From Entoloma clypeatum (lineage: Eukaryota; Basidiomycota; Agaricomycetes; Agaricales; Entolomataceae): DNA of 64,000 nt. Below the pieces are notes generated by a model that was given only the letters and a program-made list of their open reading frames with translations, made no database searches and was not told the origin of the DNA. Every line of letters starts with the position of its first letter. Position 1 is the stretch's first letter. The stretch is taken from positions 1,922,001 to 1,986,000 of the forward strand of contig OY751489.1 in NCBI GenBank assembly GCA_963565915.1, given 5' to 3'. Both the position numbers and the translations under genes were made by a program. Shown in pieces: positions 45,401 to 56,666 of the stretch.

Positions 45401-48400
45401 CCCGCTGCTTCGCGCCGCGCCTTATCAGCATCTTCTCTGGACCGTGCAGGAAGGGAGAGGTGAGCTGGAGATGCATGGCCAACCGAGCCGCCGGTTATTA
45501 ATTTCTTTTCAGACATTGGTGCCATTCTTGTCCAGGCCAAGATACAATGGCTAGGTTCATTGTGGAATACTTCATCCTCAAATGACGTAGGATCCACATT
45601 TCGTTACCCTTCTTAGGGCTAATGCGTTTCTCGCAGGTTATACATGGGCCGTCAATGCTCCTTCGTCCCACTCAATTAATGGCCACAATCTCAGCATGGT
45701 AGGAACATCGACAGACTCCATTTAATTCGGCACTGATTTTGGTAGTGATTGGACCAAACACACATTGAATTCCTCTGAAGAATGCGAACTTGAATTATCT
45801 CAACATGCAAATTCAGTTCGTCTACTTTGCGAGTATCCAAGTTCACACGTCGACAAGCTTGCTGGCTTCCTTTACGAAACAATATCTTTGGTCAGTCGGT
45901 TTGGCATCTTATCATAGACATCCCATCTTGATTTTTTGAACAGGTCGCATCCTGCTTTGTCGATTCCCGTCCGTATAATGCTCTGTGTGACCCAAAGCAC
46001 TTTTCAGACATCACCATATCTATGGACGGGCTCATAGCACATATGGAACGCTCCGATAACGTGCACTTCCGGCGAGCGGTGGAAAATTTTCTACGGCCCC
46101 CTTGTCGACATCTCCAATTCTCAAAAACTCGTAGATGTAAGATTGCCGGCCTCGGCTTACTTTCGCTTGCAGTCGGCAACATGATCATGGACCTTTTTGT
46201 ACCCGACACTCCAATTGACCCCGCTGCCATACAGAATTGTACTGCTGAACGCTGGCAACTAGATCAAGAGTCTCTGACACTTCTGCTTAACCTTCACCGG
46301 AAGCTTGAAGAACTCACGACGGGAAATGCACATAATGAAATCTCCGATTATCTTCAAGGTATCGTGGATGATCTTACCCGAAACTTATCCACTGCACGGA
46401 CGCTTCCTGTCAGGAAGGACCTCTCCCGCTTGCGTAGATTTTGGTCAGAAGTATCGCAGTTCCGAGAGCAAATACTAGCGCCCTCAAGAATTCAGGAGCT
46501 TCTAGCAAGGATTGAGTCGGGAGATCAGAATGCCATCTTGCGGGAGTCAGTCCTTCAGCAATCGATGGCCGGGTTCGGCCAGAGACTTGATACGGTTTAC
46601 ATAGATCTCGTCGACCTGAAATCTCCTCTCCATCTCGGCATTCTTCATATTCGCTTGGGGCTGCGGCTTGTCACATATTCGGTCGTTTCAGGGTCTACTG
46701 CTGATGCTCATACATCGACAATTGCATCTGCGTTGGTTGCGTTTCCATGTGTACGCAGCTCTGACGCGTTATGTGCGGACGCTGCTGTACAGCCCCCTGG
46801 TATACCGCCGTTCAGCCGCATCCTGCTTACATTGTCGGCCGTCGCTGTAGAAAGGAGTGTTGGCGTCAGTAGAAGCACTGAGATGGATAACCTCGATCTA
46901 GCCTATCAGCAAGCAACTCGCCTTTGGCTCATCGATCGTGCCAAAGAAAAGGAGGTAGATGCAGCTGCTCAATCTCTGTATCGAAGAAAGAACTTGGATC
47001 ATGATGCACTAGGAGAGGCTGAAATGGAAGAGCGAGAATTCCTCGAACTCTTTCCCACTTTCGAAGATGTGTTAGATCTGGAAGCTCGAACCCAGATTGC
47101 GTCCCAAAAGGCATCGGAAGTACCTGTTCACGTATCCGCGGCGGAAATGCGCTGTCTTTCAGCAATTCATAACAGCTTGTTTAGCTCCTCACAGACGAGG
47201 AGAGATCCCTCCCCTGTCATCGACCGCTTCAGGGAAATCCGAACGTCGACGCTGCTATCGCTCCTGTCCTCGCAATCAAATTCACTTCCGGACACACTGG
47301 ATATTGAGAGTATCCCTGCCCAGTTTTCGTTGCTGCAGGACATGCAGTCAGAACTCCGTACTGCACCTGGCACAGGAGGGAAATCTTACAATTTTTATAC
47401 AGATGCCAATGTCCTTGCTGTGAAGAAAGCTGTATCTGTCGTCTCCACCCTGAAAAACAGATTAGAGACGTTGATAAATCAATGGCCGGATCAAATGGTT
47501 CTCCAACATCTGAAGGATCGGTGCGAGCTTCTTCTTGGACTCGACCTGCATAGTCCTGTTCCCAAGATACTATCCGCACTTGAGCAACTCTTGATGCAAA
47601 CCGAAGACTGGGAAATTTATTCGAACCGCGAAAATTCTCTCAAGACGAATCAACAAGAACTGATTAGGCTCATAGTGGAATGGAGACGTTTGGAACTTTC
47701 CTGTTGGCAGGTTCTTCTGGAATCTCAGGCGACGGAGTTTGCCGAAGGGGTCTCGGAATGGTGGTTCAGGCTTTACGACGCTACTGTTCGAGGGCCATTA
47801 GATACCCACGATGCCGAGGCAGGCGGAAGTGTGGAAGGTGTAGCGCAGTACCTTGACACGTTGGTTCCCCTTCTTGATGACTTCATTCGCTCCAGTCCTC
47901 TGGGCCAGTTTCGTGCTCGTGTATCCCTACTCCAGACTTTCGAGGGTTATCTTGATCAGCTCAGTATCCACCGGTCGAGTCACCAGCGCATCACTTTGGA
48001 TCGTATCCGACGAGTCTTGCATGTCACGGGGCTCTCGTATAATCTCTACTCTCTTCAAATTTCTGCCCATTTGGCTGAACAGCGAGCTGTGTTGGAGAAG
48101 GAAATCCGAGGCTTTATTAAGCTGGCCAGTTGGAAAGACATCAACGTCCAGGCATTGAAAGCTAGTGCTCAACGGACTCACCATCAGTTATACAAAATCA
48201 TCCGGAAATTCCGCGACGTTCTCAGGGAACCGATTTTGGAGCGTTTGCGTCCGAAGGTGGCTGATACACTTGAAATGAAACATCTACTGCTCGAGCCCAT
48301 TGTCGTTGAACCTACCATATTGCATTCACCATTCCCGGAAAGAGAAGCAGACGAGACGTCGTCTAGTCATCTCGCTAATCTGCAAAAGACGTTCACCCGA

Positions 48401-51400
48401 TTCACTTCACTTGTCGACACGCGTATCCGCGCATTCATCCACTCCGCGTCAGCACACACGGTGGACGATTTAGCCGTGAATATCATTACCACGGCGAAGG
48501 AACTTGCTGCGACTTCTGTTCCTAAGGCCCCATCCGCTGAAAAGCGACTGAAGCAGCAGAAAGCGTTACTAGTGCGGAAGAGGAAAGCGTGGAGTGATTT
48601 ATTGAAAGAACTCAAACGCGCTGGGCTTTCTGCGAGTGTCAAACCAGAAATTCTCCAGCAAAATGCAGATACACGTTGGCTCAGAGAACAGCCTATTGTG
48701 ACTCACGTCGCTGAGATTGCATCTTCGATGGAGAAGAGCGAGAACTACTGGATCCGTCTGTGTGGACTTCTACCAGAGCTACGCTCAACATTGCGGAACC
48801 ACCATTCCGACCTAACTACTCGAGAACTCCAGCGAGGACTCGGGTTTTTAGAGTCTGCATTCTCCACCAGCGTTGATTTGCGATCTCGGTACGTTTTATG
48901 TCCAGGTTTGCGTTGTGTTCTTGGAATTCACTTTGATTAATAGCTTGGCGTCTGCATCGGAGAAATACCGCCGATTGAGCAAGATGTGGAGCCGTCTACG
49001 GATGATTTCTTCTCACCCAAATTCGATATCATCAGGTCCTAGTGTCCTCACTCACGTAGTCGGCATCACAAATATAATCTGCAAGCTTTCAAGCGCATTA
49101 CAAGACATCCGGGAAGGAGGGAACAGCTATAACGTGCTTACACCAAGTGTCATAATTCCCGACTCATTTTTCCACGATCTGCGAAGCGTTAGTATTGTGA
49201 CGACGACTCTACAAGACAAATTAACTACGGTAGCAGAGAATGTGACTTTGACATCAACGCCAGTTCTTCTAGACAGTGCGTATCAGACATCCATTCCAGC
49301 GGAGTTCCTTGCTGACCAGTGTTTTAGATGAGGCCCAAGTGGTTAGGGAGGTAGTTGACCATTTTTCCAAAACTTCTGCGGACCTGCGCCGTTGGTCAGA
49401 GATCCACCCCCATCTTAGTTACTTACTCTACTCTGTGGATGAATGGCTTACCACACAGGAGGTGATGCCTTTTGTACCGTCTGATCCCATCGTTTCCCTA
49501 GATCCCACTTCCAGGGCCGCAAGCTCCCTCATCAATTCGTTCCTCGTCATGGTACAGAACCTCATCTCTAGATGTCCTGATGCCACACTGGCGCCCGAGC
49601 CAGAGGACAACGATGGCTATATCACGCAAGGCTGCCATGCCGTCCGCGATTTCACACACCTATTAAACATCGACGCAACCATAACCGTGCTGGAAGATGT
49701 CTTCCTCTGTCTAGCGACAGACGCACATAATGTGCAGAACAACTTGCGAAGAATCCTTCCTTTCCTGGATGTCTACATGGGACTCGTGAAGGACCAGCTT
49801 CGGACTCACAGCCACTGGACGTCGGCGCTTTTTAAGCTGAATTTCGTTTTATGTTCTATCATACTCAACCTCTCCAAGGAAGGTTTCTGCCAGCCGCCAG
49901 ATACGGACGAACAAGGAGTCGGAGAGGATGAATCACAGACCAGCGGTGGAGTAGGTTTGGGCGAAGGCTCCGGCACGGAAAATGTGAGCAAAGAGATTGA
50001 AGAGGAAAGTCAGGTGGAAGGGCTGCGGGGAGAGGATGTTGAGGGTCAGGGACCGAGGGACGACAAAGGTGACGGTGATGCGGTCGAGATGAGCGAGGAG
50101 TTTGGTGGTGAGATGGAGGATGTGCCTGATGCCGGTTCAGAAGATGAGAACAATTCTGACCATGCCAGTGATTTGGATCCGGAGGAGAGGCGGGAAGATC
50201 TAGATCCAACAGACCCATCTGCTGTGGATGAAAAGTTATGGGGCGATGAGAAAGGCGCAGAGGACCGGAAGGAGCCTGAAAAGTTGGACCAGGATCATTC
50301 CGAAGAGCAGGAGGGCGAGTCGGAGGTCGTCGCCAAAGAAGGCAAGAGCAAATCACGGCAAAAAGACAAATCTGCGAAGGAGAATGGAGAGGAAAAGCCT
50401 CAGGATCTTGAAGAAGAACCTGGCGCTGAACACTTGGATGCAGATGAGGAGAGGCCGAATGCTAATGGTGCACCAATGGATGATTATCTTCAAGATGCTA
50501 ATACGTTGGACCTTCCCGATGATATGGACTTGGGTAGAGATGACACGGACCTAGGGGAGAAGGGTATTTCTGACGGAGCAGAGGGGGATGATGACGATGA
50601 TCACGCAAGCGACAAGATGGATGATGCTGAACCAGATCAAGGACCGGATGATACGCAGACTGAAAATTGGGGCCAAGAGGATCAACATCAAATTCAGGAC
50701 GATATTCCTCAAGCGACCGATCAAGAACAAGAGCAGGAAGCCCCTCCACAAGCTTCGAAAACCAACGAAGATGAAGGCATGAACGACGAGAACACAGATG
50801 AGAAGGAAGGAGAGGAGGTTATTGCTCGACCCGACATCTCGGCTGGTGATGGCACGACGCCGACGGACGAGACCCAGCAACCAGACGGCGGTGGAAATAC
50901 TGCTACTGATCAAAGGGGGTGCACTGGAAATGCTACAAGCCAAGAGGCAGATCGTTTCAACGAGGTCACAGAACAGGATAGGTGAGTCACAATTCTGACC
51001 TTCATTGCTTTCTTTTTCACACACTTTCAGCTTGCGGGAAGTGGGACAACCTTCTCAACCAGACACCCAACATACAGACTCGCAATTGGCTGGGGAAGCA
51101 GCAACAGGTGTCCGAGAAGGCCAAGCACCTTTGCAACCCAACGGACAGTTATTAGCAAACCCTCTGCGCAGCCTTGGAGATGCCCTGAAGGAGATACGGC
51201 AAAGATTTGACGACATCCTCAGCAGCGAGCCAAGAGAGGCACTGCGCGAAAGTTGTGATGATTTCAACACTCCATCTCAGCTTGAATACTTGCAACCCGA
51301 TGACATCGATCATGAGATGCAGGGGTTGGGACCCGCGGGAGAAGAGCAAGTTGCGAAGTTAAACGATTTGAAGCTCATCGACAAAGATGACCCAGTTGGT

Positions 51401-52594
51401 GGAACAGCACCCATGGATCTGGACGTGCCTCTGGACGTAGAGAATCATGCACATCCATCTCGCGATAAGCCTCCTTTCCTCGATGAGGTGACCTCCGTTG
51501 AGCAGCGAGATGTTATTGAAGGAGCCATTTCGCAAAGCGCACACCCCATTATAGATCATTCAACCCTTTCCATAGAAATTACCGCACACAAAGCTGACGA
51601 AGGGATGGAAGACAACATAGAACCTGCTGTGGAGGTGCAGCTTCGCGAATGGCAGGTCGATGGTTTCCCAGACGCCGGAGCCGAGAAGATCTGGCGTCTC
51701 TATGAGTCTATCACGCATGACCTCGCTTATGCTCTTTGCGAACAACTGCGGCTCATTTTGGAACCCACTCTTGCCACCCGCCTGAAGGGCGACTACCGCA
51801 CGGGTAAAAGGCTTAATATGAAGAAGATCATTTCATATATTGCGAGCGATTACACCAAGGACAAAATCTGGTTGCGTCGTACGAGGCCAAGTCAGCGAGA
51901 ATACCAGGTTCTTATTGCTATCGATGACTCGCGGTCGATGGCGGAGTCGCATTCTATCCATCTGGCGTATCAAACCCTTGCTCTGGTGTCCAAGGCCCTT
52001 AGTCGGCTCGAGGCTGGCGACATTGCCATTGCGAAGTTCGGAGAAACGGTAGATATACTTCATGGGTTCGATGAAGGCCCTTTCACAGACTGGGCAGGTA
52101 CCAAAGTTGTAAATGCCTTCCGTTTCAACCAGAAGGCGACGAACGTCCTCTCTCTGGTCGAGACGAGCCTGAAAGTCCTCGAGAATGCGCGGGAGCGTCG
52201 CTCCATGAGCTCCGCAACTGCCGCCGAACTGTGGCAGCTGGAGTTCATCATCTCTGACGGCATGTGCCAGGACCACGAACAACTTCGAACTGTCCTGAGG
52301 AAAGCGGAGGAACAGAAAGTGATGATTGTTTTTGTCATTCTGGACTCGCTTCACGCGATTACGGGTAGCGTTTTGGGCTCCGCTGGGGTTCACAGAGGGC
52401 CAACGCAAGGTTCAATCTTGACCATGGATAAGGCAGAGTTCAAGAATGTGGATGGGCGGATGGAACTTCAGTTGCAAAAGTATCTTGACTCATTCCCGTT
52501 CGAGTACTATGTGGTGTTGAGGAGTGTGGAAGCGTTGCCAGAGGTGTTAGCGGGGACTTTGAAGCAATTTTTCGAGCGTATCTCAGAAGAGTAG
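36493..52594 (+). CDS. MDN1: Midasin, giant AAA+ ATPase of 60S ribosome maturation
   Basis: One gene spans 16.1 kb with about 20 short introns and codes for roughly 4,900-5,000 aa, as in yeast Rea1. It strips assembly factors such as Rsa4 and Ytm1 from pre-60S particles. Six AAA modules are visible by P-loops at about 37550 (SPPSSGKS), 38635 (GETGTGKT), 40040 (GPTSSGKT), 40925 (GETGSGKT), 42195 (GSPGVGKT) and 43118 (GQRNCGKT). Walker B is LEDIDKA in AAA1 and LDGANL in AAA6, the usual degenerate forms. A long linker (46-49.9 kb), a Glu/Asp-rich arm (49.9-51 kb) and a C-terminal MIDAS domain (IDDSRSM, about 51920) follow. Clear introns: 36789-36835, 37343-37395, 38971-39017, 39204-39258, 41693-41745, 41818-41868, 44251-44336, 44622-44672. 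Exons from 45.0 to 46.0 kb are uncertain. Confidence 0.95.
49900..51000 (+). other. Acidic Asp/Glu-rich arm of midasin
   Basis: Within the midasin frame, about 360 residues are dominated by Glu and Asp with GEE, DDD and EEE runs. This flexible arm of known midasins tethers the MIDAS domain to the motor ring. Opposite-strand frames over it are by-products of its composition. Confidence 0.85.
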
Positions 52595-52722
52595 ATCCAG
52601 CAGACGTGTAACTGAGTAGACAACACTATTTGAGGCGAAGTACTATTTGCGGCTATTTTCATACCTTTAGGGCATATACACACGTCTTCTAATTGAACCT
52701 AGCCCAAGGTTATTTGCTCTGC

Positions 52723-54833
52723 ATGTCCTCGCCTACCCCGTACACAGGGAATCCCAGTAAACCCGTACAGAGGAGCCAGGACTCTAGAGAGGAAGAGGAA
52801 GGTCTTCTTTCCGGCGTTCACGACAATTCGTCCAAGTATCCAGAGACCCATCCACCGTGGTCGCGAGGGAAGATCATATTCACTGCGGTCTTCTTCATCC
52901 TCCTTCTGATCTCAGGAGCCTTCGTGCGGTCCCTCTACTGCCAATCTGTCCCACTACCCTCCTCCAGCCACCACAGTCTCTGGTTTACAGGAGAAGGCGA
53001 GTTACGTTCGAATGGCACCCATGACTTCAAGCGCACCATTATCGTCGTCTCAATTGATGGACTCAGGTATAATACGCCCGAAGGCTCGTAAATCATGTGT
53101 TGATTGTGTACTCCCAGAGCAGACTATCTGGACAGGGGTCTGACGCCCCATCTCCTCGGAATAAGCAAGAATGGACTCAGAGCCAAGTCTATGCGCCCTG
53201 TATTCCCGGCATGTCCTTTCACTCCTACGTACACCAGAAATTGATGATGGTGTAACAGACTCTGACATTTCCGTGAGTGGTATTTTGATTCGTCGTGCAC
53301 CGCCCTATGTCCTGATCATTATTATGGAGGAACCATTGGGCGCTCATGTATGTCAATTTCGATTTGACTATCTTACATGAGGTATCTGAACTTACCTTAG
53401 GACAGGGCTGTATGCCGAATCCCACGGGATCATTGCGAATGTATGTGGCCAAGTTACCATGTTCCAACCACCCTTGACGTCAGAGCAGAATTTCTGGGAT
53501 CCTAAGACGCAAACAGAGTTTCACTACAACCGGGCGGAGTTTTCTTGGCAGCCTGAATGGTGGTTTGGTGAACCGGTCTGTCATTTTACGCACCCTAAAC
53601 GAGGGACTCAACTCACAGATGTAGATGTGGGAGACGGCAGGTAAGGCCGGTCTCATCACGGCAAATCTTATGTGGTCAGTTGAAACGTTGAGCATAATCC
53701 TTTGATAATGTAAGGCTAATTCTTCCACCAGGCCAGGCCCACCAAAGACATTATCTGGAGCTAGTTCGACATACTTTGTTCCATGGAAGGCAAGCTAAAA
53801 GATTGTTTTTTGACTACTAGCCTCATTCACAATAAACAGGATCATGTTCCTCTGGACGAGAAGCACAATCAAATTATGGAGTGGCTCGACCTCTCGCTTG
53901 ATGAGCGACCTCAACTCATCTTGGGTACGTTATGTGCCAATCCTGATCCCTACTTTTGCAACTCACCACGCCTTCAGCCTACGAACCTTCCTTGGATCAA
54001 GCAGGTCATGCCACAGGGCCAATGTCTGCTCTTGTCAATGTGAGAATTTCAAACCATTATTAGTATCTCTTGCTCATTTCGTAAAGCAAACTCTTGGTGA
54101 AGTGGATGCTTTCGCGAAGCAGTTACAAACTTCTCTGAAAGCCCGCAATCTTGGTAATATTGTCGATATCGTGTTTGTCAGTGATCATGGCATGACAGAT
54201 ACCAGCCATCCCGAATCCGTATACATAGACGACGTCATCGGCGAAGAAGGAATGAAGATGATTGAGCATGAAGATGGATGGCCATCTATGGGTCTGCGGT
54301 TCAAAGACTCGGCGAACGTATCCCACTATCTTCATGCATTGGAGAAAGCGGCAGATGAAAATCCAGAGAAGTTCAGCGTCTACACACATGAGACCATGCC
54401 TACAAGATATCACTTCTCGCATAATGAACGCATTGCGCCGATCTTCGTCGTGCCAAAGATTGGGTATGTGCTTACAACGAGAGCAGAGGGCGATAACACG
54501 GGAATGTCCAAAGGCGTGGGTATCCATCCCCTTTTCTTCGTTTTGTCAAATTTCATCATGACCTTGCTTGCATAGAATCATGGATATGACAACGAGGAGA
54601 ATTCAATGCAAGCGATCTTCATAGCACATGGACCTTTCACCACCGATGTGAAGGCTCTCCATCACTCAGGAATCAAGTCGAACGATAATTGGCATTCGAC
54701 AAGCCGGGGTGCATACATCATGGAACGTTTCCAGAACGTCGAAGTTTACAACCTCGTCATGAAGCTCCTTGGTATTGAGCGATATGCTGCTGGCACGAAT
54801 GGGACTCGTGGCTTCTGGAATAAATATTTATAG
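52723..54833 (+). CDS. ENPP-type nucleotide pyrophosphatase/phosphodiesterase, type II membrane protein
   Basis: A cytosolic acidic N-terminus, one membrane helix (IIFTAVFFILLLISGAFV, about residues 50-68) and an outward alkaline-phosphatase-fold domain. Metal and catalytic residues: VSIDGLRADYL, TLTFPNHWALMTG (nucleophile Thr), EPSLDQAGHATGP, VSDHGMTD and the late AHGPF His. Exons 1-9: 52723-53066, 53118-53208, 53259-53272, 53330-53347, 53401-53440, 53489-53575, 53625-53674, 53732-53789, 53840 onward. The 14- and 18-nt exons carry the nucleophile motif, and introns 53209-53258 and 53790-53839 begin with GC. Read unspliced, the gene looks broken; spliced, it is intact. Yeast Npp1/Npp2 are relatives that release phosphate from nucleotides. 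Confidence 0.9.
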
Positions 54834-55494
54834 GCATTACTTATCGCAAGGTGAGGGTGAGAATTTGGTGAATCACTGATGAGTGTGATCGGAAGAGGTA
54901 GAAGTTGAAGGAGGTCTATCTGAGGGGTACATATGAATGTTGCCTCCCATACAAAGACATCAAGTTATAGTCTGGCTATCAGGGTATTCGTGTAGTCGTG
55001 AGCTCGAGGTCAGCAGAAGGGTTGCCATTGATGCTGGGGTCTTTAGGCTAACGCTTGGGTCGTTGACTCACCTGGGGAGTGACAAAGTACCAATCTACAG
55101 ATTTTGTCGGAAAAATCCTGAGGCCCTGACCAGGGCGGTGTCCTGATCTGGCCTGATGCGTTCGAGGGCAATGCAGATTTGGCATGATTCGGATCACCCC
55201 TGCCTGAACCAGGTCCTTAATTCAGCAAAAAGTCGGTCTGATGTGGCCTGATGTAACCTGATGTGGCCTGATTTCGCCTGATTTCGCCCTTCGCCTGATC
55301 AGCCTTCTCTTGACCGATCAGGCCGTCGGCCTGATCAGTAGCCCTTATTAAACACCGCATATCAGGCCTGATTGGGCCCTGGGGATTTTTCCGACATTCG
55401 GAATATTCCGATTAACTGCATAAACAAGGTTTCAGCCACGCGTTTGATCCAAAGTTATTCTCAATATCGGGCTCGACGACTTCAAGACTCCAAG
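54834..55494. other. Intergenic region before uL22, mostly an inverted-repeat element
   Basis: No coding frame. About 270 bp of ordinary sequence follow the phosphodiesterase stop, then the 290-bp element at 55106-55395, then 99 bp of pyrimidine-poor sequence to the uL22 ATG. Confidence 0.6.
55106..55395. mobile_element. MITE-like terminal inverted-repeat element
   Basis: Both ends carry GTCGGAAAAATCC (left 55106-55118; right as its complement at 55383-55395), and a looser match to GGCCCTG follows inside. The interior is built from CCTGAT/TGATCAGG words, including five tandem 10-bp units of CTGATGTGGC type at about 55233-55283. No transposase frame fits in 290 bp, so it would be non-autonomous. 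No certain target duplication was found (flanks ATTTT and ATTCG). It lies 99 bp before the uL22 start. Confidence 0.6.
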
Positions 55495-56342
55495 ATGGGT
55501 GAGTATCGTCCATCATTGAGGTTCAATCCTGGATACTGACTATGTCTAGTTCGTTACGCTTCCGCCGCTCTTGCCACCAACCCCGAAAAAAGTTTGTCTT
55601 GGACGAAACATGTCCATCTCTAAAGACAGGCACTGACCGAACCCCCCATAGCTTCTCGTGCCCGAGGGGAATATCTCCGCACGCACTTCAAGAACATGCG
55701 TGAAGTCGCTGCGGCCCTCAGCGGTAGATGCTCTTACATCTTCCAAGAGCCATCACTGAATCGTATGCATTGATCAAGGCATGAAACTCAGCAAAGCGTA
55801 CTCCTACCTCAGCGACGTTCAAGATCACAAACGCGTCATTCCCTTCCGTCGCTTCTCAGGTGGTGTTGGACGGGCTAGCCAGGCTAAGGAGTTCAAGGCC
55901 ACGCAAGGTGCGTGATCATCATTCATTATCTGCCATTTCCTCATTATTGCGATGAAGGCCGTTGGCCCGAGAAATCCGTGAAATTCATTCTGCGTCTACT
56001 GAAGAACGCTGAATCGAATGCTGACGCCAAGAACATCGATGTTGAAGACCTCTACATCAAGAACATCGTCGTGCAACAGGCTCCCGTGCGTATTCATCAT
56101 GTTTCTTCCTAGCTCTTGATTCTATAATCACCTTGACCTCGTAGAAAACCCGCCGCCGCACATACCGTGCCCATGGTCGCATCAACCCTTACCAAGGTCA
56201 CCCGACACACGTAGAAATCATCCTCTCAGCCAGCGATGTGGAAGTTGAGAAGGCCACAGATAAGCCTTCGACGCAGCTATCTCTGGCTGGCCTGAACCGA
56301 AGACAGGTGGCGAGGAGGAGGATCGAGGCTGCCCGAGCATAG
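55495..56342 (+). CDS. RPL17: 60S ribosomal protein uL22 (L17)
   Basis: Six exons (55495-55498, 55550-55591, 55652-55723, 55779-55907, 55958-56085, 56145-56342) join in phase to 190 aa, near yeast L17 (184). The first exon codes only ATG and one base, common in ribosomal protein genes. Motifs: [63 protein letters not shown], and [20 protein letters not shown]. uL22 lines the peptide exit tunnel. The intron-rich 5' half is usual for ribosomal genes. Confidence 0.96.
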
Positions 56343-56666
56343 AGGATCTTCGGTTCCAACGGTGCGAGAGGGAATTTTAGGGCCATGCTACTTATGCCTC
56401 ATGCCATATATGATTGTCTCCGCAATGGTTTGCAACGAGTGGTATTCTTTTTACTATGCAAACTGTTCCTATGAATGAACGACGATCAACGAACGTTCCT
56501 TGGAGAAGGATGGCATCTCAACGAGTGCAGGTATGAGGTCTGGGACAGTCAATGAGTGTGATAAATGAATACAGATCAGAAATGTGTTATAAGGATCGTA
56601 AGTGGAGTTGGACAAAAAGAGGGAGAGGGATTGAGGGAAACGAGCGACGATATGAATGCAAGCCTG
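56343..56666. other. Convergent intergenic region
   Basis: 324 bp between the uL22 stop and the RasGEF stop on the opposite strand. It holds both 3' ends; no further feature seen. Confidence 0.5.

Noticed and set aside
48144..50350. Long opposite-strand frames across midasin and across Asp/Glu-rich stretches of MPP10
   Set aside because: They mirror biased composition (Ser or Leu runs opposite Glu and Asp codons) and show no family motifs.
53171..53400. Phosphodiesterase gene looked broken: stop after the MRPVFP region and no nucleophile motif in any long frame
   Set aside because: Splicing two microexons restores an intact, in-phase motif.
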